DNA of 64,000 nt from an uncultured Pseudomonas sp. (GTDB taxonomy: Bacteria; Pseudomonadota; Gammaproteobacteria; Pseudomonadales; Pseudomonadaceae), in contig NZ_CAMPHV010000008.1 of assembly GCF_946886105.1 (NCBI RefSeq), forward strand, positions 86,779-150,778, in the 5' to 3' direction. The position numbers and the translations under genes are program-made. The notes beneath the pieces were generated by a model. It had not been told where the DNA came from, searched no databases, and worked only from the letters and a program-made list of their open reading frames with translations. Below are positions 59,066 to 64,000 of the stretch, piece by piece. How positions within the stretch are numbered: position 1 is the first letter of the stretch; each line of letters starts with the position of its first letter.

Positions 59066-60940
59066 CTAACGCACCTCACCACGCAACTCGGCCACCTGCG
59101 CCTGCAACACCTGGCGCTTGGCCGCCTCGGCGGCGATAGGCGCGCCGGCCACCAGCACGATGCGCGACCACAGCCGTTTGAAGAAGCCCTTATGCGGGTC
59201 GCGACTGAAGAAACTGCCCCACAGCCCCTGTAGCGCAAGAGGAATTACCGGCACCGGGTTCTCCTCGAGGATGCGCTCCACCCCGCTCTTGAACTCGTTG
59301 ATCTCGCCATCGGCGGTCAACTTACCTTCCGGGAAAATACACACCAGCTCGCCGTTACGCAGGTACTCGGCAATTTTCTTGAACGCCGCCTCGTAGATCA
59401 GCGGGTCCTCGTTGCGCCCGGCAATCGGCACGGTACCGGCGGTGCGGAAGATGAAATTGAGTACCGGCAGGTTGTAGATCTTGTAGTACATGACGAAGCG
59501 TATCGGCCGACGCACCGCCCCGCCGATCAACAACGCATCGACGAAAGACACGTGATTGCATACCAGCACCGCCGCGCCGTCGTCGGGAATGGCGTCCAGG
59601 CCTTTATGTTCGACCCGGTACATCGAGTGGCCGAGCAGCCAGATCATGAAACGCATGCTGAACTCGGGGACGATCTTGAAGATGTAGGTATTGACCGCGA
59701 TGTTCATCAGCGATGCGGCAAGGAACAGCTGCGGGATCGACAGCTCGGCCAGGCTCAGGAACAAGATGGAGACGATCGCCGACACCACCATGAACAGCGC
59801 ATTGAGGATATTGTTGGCGGCGATCACCCGCGCCCGCTCGTGCTCGGCGGTACGCGATTGGATCAGGGCGTACAGCGGCACTATGTAGAAGCCGCCGAAT
59901 ACGCCAATACCGAGGATCGAACCGAGAATCCACCAGGCCTGCGGCTGGCTCAGCACCGCCAACCAATCATGCGCCAGCTCGGCTTGCACGAAGCCGCCCG
60001 AATGCCACCAGAGCATGATGCCGAACAGCGACAGACCGGCGGAGCCGAACGGTACCAGACCAATTTCCACTTTATGCCCACTCATCCGCTCACAGAGCAT
60101 CGAGCCCAGGGCGATGCCCACGGAAAATACGGTGAGGATCAGGGTCACCACGCTTTCGTCGCCATGCAGCCATTCTTTGGCATAGGCGGGAATCTGCGTC
60201 AGGTAGATGGCGCCGAGAAACCAGAACCAGGAATTGCCGACCAGCGAGCGCGATACCGCGGGGCGTTGGCCCAGGCCGAGCTTCATGGTCAGCCAGGACT
60301 GACGGAAGATGTTCCAGTCCAGCTTCAACTCCGGCAGCCCCGCCGCCGCTGCGGGAATCGCGCGACTGGCCAGGTAGCCGAGCACCGCCACCAGCACGAT
60401 GGAACTGGCGACGATACCGGCATAGGCGCTGCTGGCCATCATGATGCCAGCGCCTATGGTGCCGGCAAGAATCGCCAGGAAAGTGCCCATCTCCACCAGG
60501 GCGTTACCACCGACCAGCTCTTCTTCGTGCAGGTGCTGCGGCAGAATCGAATATTTAACCGGACCGAACAGCGCCGACTGGGTACCCATGGCGAACAGCA
60601 CCAGCAGCATCAGCGGCAAGTTGTCCAACAACACCCCGGCGGCGCCGGTGAGCATGATCAGGATTTCGGCGAATTTGATCTTGCGGATCAGACCGTCCTT
60701 GGCGAACTTCTCGCCGAACTGGCCGCCGAGGGCCGAGAACAGGAAGAACGGCAGGATAAACAGCAGCGCGCAGAGATTGACCAGCAAATCGCGGTCGGCA
60801 CTCACTGCCAGCTTGAACAGAATCGCCAGAATCAGCGACTGCTTGAAAATATTGTCGTTGAAGGCGCCGAGCAATTGGGTGATGAAGAACGGCAAGAAAC
60901 GCTTTTTGCCGAGCAAGGCGAATTGGGATTGTTCGGTCAT
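59066..60940 (-). CDS. MFS transporter-acyltransferase fusion (LplT-PlsC type)
   Basis: A 624-residue protein. Residues about 10-405 form a 12-helix major facilitator domain (ITQLLGAFNDNIFKQSLILAIL, GPVKYSILPQHLHEEELVGGNALVEMGTFLAILAG, the LplT-type signature). Residues about 430-624 form a PlsC acyltransferase domain with VLVCNHVSFVDALLIGG (the HX4D box), PIAGRNEDPLIYEA and CIFPEGKLTADGEINEFKSG. The pair flips and re-acylates lysophospholipids in E. coli (LplT and Aas), so a phospholipid repair role is likely. The ATG at 60940 (MTEQSQFAL) was chosen; upstream codons are arginine-rich. Confidence 0.9.
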   Translation of the reverse strand: MTEQSQFALLGKKRFLPFFITQLLGAFNDNIFKQSLILAILFKLAVSADRDLLVNLCALLFILPFFLFSALGGQFGEKFAKDGLIRKIKFAEILIMLTGAAGVLLDNLPLMLLVLFAMGTQSALFGPVKYSILPQHLHEEELVGGNALVEMGTFLAILAGTIGAGIMMASSAYAGIVASSIVLVAVLGYLASRAIPAAAAGLPELKLDWNIFRQSWLTMKLGLGQRPAVSRSLVGNSWFWFLGAIYLTQIPAYAKEWLHGDESVVTLILTVFSVGIALGSMLCERMSGHKVEIGLVPFGSAGLSLFGIMLWWHSGGFVQAELAHDWLAVLSQPQAWWILGSILGIGVFGGFYIVPLYALIQSRTAEHERARVIAANNILNALFMVVSAIVSILFLSLAELSIPQLFLAASLMNIAVNTYIFKIVPEFSMRFMIWLLGHSMYRVEHKGLDAIPDDGAAVLVCNHVSFVDALLIGGAVRRPIRFVMYYKIYNLPVLNFIFRTAGTVPIAGRNEDPLIYEAAFKKIAEYLRNGELVCIFPEGKLTADGEINEFKSGVERILEENPVPVIPLALQGLWGSFFSRDPHKGFFKRLWSRIVLVAGAPIAAEAAKRQVLQAQVAELRGEVR

Positions 60941-61112
60941 CGTCCGTGTACCTGTCCGTAAGGCTGACTGGGGGCGTTGAGCATTGGACTGCAAGATGCA
61001 GTGGCAAAGCCACAGGTATCGACGATTTTTGCCGCTATTTTCCGGAGCGTGCTGTTTGTTGGGCTTCGTGCCTCAGCGCCAACCTACCAGGGCAAGCCAA
61101 ACGGATGCTTTG

Positions 61113-61181
61113 GTAGCCCGGATGCAATCCGGGGAAAAGGCGCCGCGGCCAATGCCGCTCCCCGGATTTCATCCGGGCTAC
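61113..61181. repeat. Dispersed inverted repeat (GTAGCCCGG family)
   Basis: GTAGCCCGGATGCAATCCGG at the left and CCGGATTTCATCCGGGCTAC at the right (one mismatch). It lies downstream of the azlD stop and upstream of the MFS-PlsC start. Confidence 0.88.
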
Positions 61182-61213
61182 ATTTCGTCCGAGCTACAGA
61201 GTGCGCCGACGAA

Positions 61214-61543
61214 TCAGACCGGCAATTGCCCCAAAGCCCAGCGCAACACGAAAAACACCAGAAACCCTCCACCAATGGTCGCCAGCAGATTGCGGCTCAG
61301 CGCGGCTATGGCGATGGCCGCCAAACCGGCCAGCAGGTAGGCGTTATCCAGACTGAAAGCCCAGTGCTGCCCGTCGGGGATCAGCATGCCCGGCACCACT
61401 ATCGCAGTGAGCACGGCGGTCGGCACATAGTGCAAACCCTGGCGCACCAGCGGCGGAAAGCGCAGATCGGGAAAGGCGAACAAGCTGTAACGCGTGCCGA
61501 AGGTGATCGCCAGCATGCCGAGAATCAGGATCCAGTTTTCCAT
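61214..61543 (-). CDS. azlD: AzlD family branched-chain amino acid transport subunit
   Basis: A 109-residue protein with four hydrophobic segments and the AzlD pattern ILILGMLAITFGTRYSLFAFPDLRFPPLVRQGLHYVPTAVLTAIVVPGML. It pairs with AzlC as a small membrane exporter of branched-chain amino acids. Its ATG overlaps the azlC stop (ATGA), so they are translationally coupled. Confidence 0.93.
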   Translation of the reverse strand: MENWILILGMLAITFGTRYSLFAFPDLRFPPLVRQGLHYVPTAVLTAIVVPGMLIPDGQHWAFSLDNAYLLAGLAAIAIAALSRNLLATIGGGFLVFFVLRWALGQLPV

Positions 61544-62256
61544 CAGACCACCTCCTCATCGACAGGCGCCATGGCGCGTCGCTCCAGCGCCACGCCGACG
61601 ACAATCCCGCTGAACGCCGCGGCGAGCAGACCGAGTTTGTAAGGCAACTCGTGACACACCAGCGCCACCGCGGCAGCGGCGAGCGCCGCGGCTACCTGGG
61701 GGCGATTGCGCAGCATCGGCACAACTATGCCGATAAAGGTCGCCAGCATGGCGAAGTCCAGCCCCCAGGCCCCGAGGTTCGGCACGTTCTGCCCGAACAT
61801 CACCCCGACCAGGGTGCACAGCTGCCAGTTCACGTACATCGCCAGGGCGGCGCCGAGAAAGTACCAGTGCTTGTTCGGCGAGGCGTCCAGTTCGGCATAG
61901 CGGTGCTGCACCACGGCGTAGGCCTCGTCGGTCAGCCAGAACGCCAAGGGCACCCGCCAACGCGCGGGCAGGTGGCTCACGAAAGGTTGCAAGCTGGCGC
62001 TGTAGAGCGCGTGGCGCAGGTTGACCACCGCGGTGGTCAATAGCAGCACCGCCAGCCCCACCCCGGCACCGAGCAAGCTGAGCGCGATGAATTGCGCGGA
62101 ACCGGCGAACACCAGCAGCGACATGCCGAGGGTTTGCCAGACGGACAGTCCCGCAGCCCCAGCCAGGCTGCCGAAAATGATGCCGAACGGAATGGCGCCA
62201 AGCAGCATCGGCAGCATGTCGCGGGCGCCTTGGGTGAATTCTTGCGAGCGGGTCAT
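61543..62256 (-). CDS. azlC: AzlC family branched-chain amino acid permease
   Basis: A 237-residue membrane protein: GARDMLPMLLGAIPFGIIFGSLAGAAGLS at the start, VFAGSAQFIALSLLGAG, VVNLRHALYSASLQPFVSHLP and DEAYAVVQHRY, the AzlC family core. With AzlD it exports branched-chain amino acids or analogues. GGAGGA lies before ATG 62256. The AraC gene further upstream on the same strand may regulate it. Confidence 0.94.
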   Translation of the reverse strand: MTRSQEFTQGARDMLPMLLGAIPFGIIFGSLAGAAGLSVWQTLGMSLLVFAGSAQFIALSLLGAGVGLAVLLLTTAVVNLRHALYSASLQPFVSHLPARWRVPLAFWLTDEAYAVVQHRYAELDASPNKHWYFLGAALAMYVNWQLCTLVGVMFGQNVPNLGAWGLDFAMLATFIGIVVPMLRNRPQVAAALAAAAVALVCHELPYKLGLLAAAFSGIVVGVALERRAMAPVDEEVV

Positions 62257-62410
62257 GAACAATCCTCCAGACCCGCAAGGCTAACGTGGCCGCTGGATGT
62301 CGTCTTGAACAATCTTGCGCAGAATGACGTTGAGCGCGGCCGTGACAGGCCCCTCGTTGCTGAACCGGATGGTAGGCGCTGGTTATCCCCGGATTGGGAA
62401 ACGCGCTGTT

Positions 62411-62486
62411 GTAGGGTGGACATGGCGCAGCCTTGTCCACCGCGGGCGCCGAGATGGCGGACAAGCCTTCGGCATGTCCACCCTAC
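62411..62486. repeat. Inverted repeat (GTAGGGTGGA family)
   Basis: GTAGGGTGGACATGGCGCAG at the left and GGCATGTCCACCCTAC at the right form an imperfect palindrome. The right arm overlaps the stop codon of the AraC-type gene (62483-62485). Confidence 0.8.
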
Positions 62487-63358
62487 GAAAGCGATTCGGA
62501 CTCGGCCGCCGGGCTCATCTTCTTACTCGATGTGTGACAGGCCTTGCGGTAAGCACCGGGCCCGATGCCGTAGGTCTGCTTGAACTGCCGGGTCAAATGG
62601 CTCTGGTCGGCGAAGCCCAATTGCATGGCGACCGTCAGTGGCGTGCAGCCGACTTTCAATAACGAGCGGGCCTGCTCCACGCGGCGTTGCATCAGCCAGC
62701 TGTGCGGCGGCAAGCCGGTGGCGCGGCGAAACACCCGGGCGAAATGGAACGGCGACAACCCCACCGCCGCGGCCAACGCCTCCAGTGAAGGCGGATCGGC
62801 CAGGTGCGCGTTTAGCAACTCCTTGGCCCGCGCCACGGCCTGAGGCTCGCGCCCCGGGATGCCAACGGCGGGAATACGGGCATGCCGCCGGAACAACAGC
62901 AAGATGGCTTCGCGCCAGGCGGTTTGCTGCTGTAGGGCGCTCGCCGGGCTCTCCATCAGGCGGTGCAGGTCGCTGAACACCTGCCCCACCGTGGGGTCGT
63001 GCAGCACGCTGTCGGCAAAACTGGGCATGCCGCCCTGGCCCAATTGCAACTCGTCCAGCACCCCGGATATCTGCGTCATCTCGGGATAAAACGCGCGATA
63101 ACGCCAGCCCTGTTCATGGGATTTGGAGCAGGAATGCACTTCGTCCGGGTTGATCAGAATCATGCTGCCGGTCGACGCCACGTGATCGCTGCCGCGATGC
63201 TGGAAACGGTGGGAGCCCTGCTCGATCACGGCGAGCACGAAACCCTCGTGCACATGAGGCGAAAAGCGCTGCTCGATAAAGTGCGCATGCAGCAGCTCGA
63301 CTCCGCCCAATCCTTGGGACTGCCAGAAACGGGTCCGCTCGACACCTTCTTGCTCCAT
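62483..63358 (-). CDS. AraC family regulator with cupin-type N-terminal domain
   Basis: A 291-residue regulator. Residues about 20-160 form a cupin-like ligand domain (HFIEQRFSPHVHEGFVLAVIEQGSHRFQHRGSDHVASTGSMILINPDEVHSC). Residues about 180-285 form the AraC helix-turn-helix pair (LEALAAAVGLSPFHFARVFRRATGLPPHSWLMQRRVEQARSLL; VAMQLGFADQSHLTRQFKQTYGIGPGAYRKA). Members of this type often control transporters such as the nearby AzlCD, which lies downstream on the same strand. The last residues and stop lie within a repeat, so the C-terminal tail (SSKKMSPAAESESLS) may be repeat-derived. Confidence 0.9.
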   Translation of the reverse strand: MEQEGVERTRFWQSQGLGGVELLHAHFIEQRFSPHVHEGFVLAVIEQGSHRFQHRGSDHVASTGSMILINPDEVHSCSKSHEQGWRYRAFYPEMTQISGVLDELQLGQGGMPSFADSVLHDPTVGQVFSDLHRLMESPASALQQQTAWREAILLLFRRHARIPAVGIPGREPQAVARAKELLNAHLADPPSLEALAAAVGLSPFHFARVFRRATGLPPHSWLMQRRVEQARSLLKVGCTPLTVAMQLGFADQSHLTRQFKQTYGIGPGAYRKACHTSSKKMSPAAESESLS

Positions 63359-63361
63359 CGT

Positions 63362-63931
63362 TCAACCGCTGAAACGCGCCTCCAGTTCCTGTTTGATCGC
63401 CGGCCAGTCTTCGTCGGTGATGCTGTACAGCACGCTATCGTCCAGACGCCCATCGGCCAAACGCCGATGATTGCGCAGCAAGCCTTCGCGCACCGCACCG
63501 AGTTTTTCGATGGCGCGCTGGGAGCGCAGATTGCTCGCGGCGGTTTTCAGCTGCACGCGCACCAGCCGCCAGTTTTCGAAGGCGTGCCGCAACATCAGGT
63601 ACTTGACCATGCCGTTCAAGCCGCTGCCATGCTGGGTCCGATCCAGCCAGGTCCAGCCGATTTCGGCGGCGGGCAGATTGGCGATGAAATCGCCGAAGCG
63701 CGTGGTACCCACCAGTTGCTCGCCGAGGCGGATGACGAAGGGCAACGTCTTGCCCTCGCGCTGCTCGTTCAGGCCACCGCGGTACCAATCCAGACGCTGG
63801 GCACCGTTCATGTGGATCAATTCCTGGCGATTGGCCTCGGCCAGGGTCACCAACGCGGGAATATCGGCATCCAGCATCGGCTCGATACGCAGCGCTCCGC
63901 GTTGCAAGGTAATCATTTGCGGCTTGAACAT
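63362..63931 (-). CDS. GNAT family N-acetyltransferase (RimJ/RimL type)
   Basis: A 189-residue acetyltransferase: LRIEPMLDADIPALVTLAEANRQEL at the start, FVIRLGEQLVGTTRFGDF, AEIGWTWLDRTQHGSGLNGMVKYLMLRHAFENWRLVRVQLKTAASNLRSQRAIEKLGAVREGLLRNHRRLADGRLDDSVLYSI at the end (the RimJ/RimL core). It uses acetyl-CoA to acetylate an amine or protein N-terminus; the target is unknown. It ends three bases before the AraC gene on the same strand, so the two are likely one operon. Confidence 0.88.
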   Translation of the reverse strand: MFKPQMITLQRGALRIEPMLDADIPALVTLAEANRQELIHMNGAQRLDWYRGGLNEQREGKTLPFVIRLGEQLVGTTRFGDFIANLPAAEIGWTWLDRTQHGSGLNGMVKYLMLRHAFENWRLVRVQLKTAASNLRSQRAIEKLGAVREGLLRNHRRLADGRLDDSVLYSITDEDWPAIKQELEARFSG

Positions 63932-64000
63932 GGGATCCCTCCTCCAACTAGGGTCTGTTGCCGTTTCAGCGCAAGCCGCGTTGCCGCGAAAAATCTCGCC

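Noticed and set aside
59552..60961. A 469-codon plus-strand frame
   Set aside because: Antisense to the MFS-PlsC gene; Arg/Gln/His-rich with no recognisable protein features.

Overview
The window is 64 kb of a high-GC gammaproteobacterial chromosome, almost certainly Pseudomonas. Several proteins are near-copies of Pseudomonas core proteins: a PcpS-type phosphopantetheinyl transferase, an M18 aminopeptidase, PpiA, RdgC beside an FKBP-type isomerase, a CvfB-type S1 protein and AzlCD. Other signs are the dense c-di-GMP signalling and a family of 'GTAGCCCGGATGCAATCCGGG-like' intergenic inverted repeats. No species can be named from the sequence alone; the integron and repeat family suggest the stutzeri/mendocina/alcaligenes side of the genus.

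Layout. 1-2.2 kb: two Yip1-type membrane proteins, SprT, a HlyIII-type membrane protein. 2.3-5.7 kb: a minus-strand catabolic cluster (acyl-CoA dehydrogenase, amidohydrolase, CoA-transferase/racemase). 5.9-12 kb: two large GGDEF-EAL proteins, both with degenerate GGDEF and intact EAL motifs, around an AraC-type regulator. 12.6-17.8 kb: DUF900 hydrolase, PcpS, ApeB, a GlxA-type regulator, an MBL-fold hydrolase. 17.8-24.4 kb: a GntR/UTRA regulator divergent from an ABC importer operon that also carries two phosphatase-type hydrolases, with a perfect operator-like palindrome in the divergent promoter and four tandem 90-bp repeats after the binding-protein gene. 24.7-28 kb: diguanylate cyclase, exported MsrB and MsrA, small membrane and secreted proteins.

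28.1-31.1 kb is the most unusual stretch. It is a degenerate chromosomal integron: small, AT-richer, minus-strand genes of mostly unknown function (one a RiboL-PSP-type HEPN protein) separated by two recognisable attC sites, and flanked by a divergent 34-codon stub whose first 17 residues look like the N-terminus of an integron integrase. Next come carbonic anhydrase, a ColRS-like two-component pair, and an 831-residue sensor kinase whose overlapping response-regulator gene is cut off after about 28 codons, close to tRNA-Thr(CGT), as at the edge of a genomic island.

37.8-64 kb is mostly ordinary chromosome: CvfB-type protein, a small SutA-like protein, an LTA-synthase-family sulfatase, aldose dehydrogenase, a periplasmic binding protein, a quinone-oxidoreductase-type enzyme, a DEAD-box helicase, a CigR-like protein, RarD, a LysR regulator, alpha/beta hydrolase, PpiA, an ABC exporter, a Sel1 protein bordered by a MITE-like element, an XRE/partner gene pair, DUF1232, an FKBP isomerase, tRNA-Asp and tRNA-Val, RdgC, an MFS-PlsC fusion, AzlCD, an AraC regulator and a GNAT acetyltransferase.
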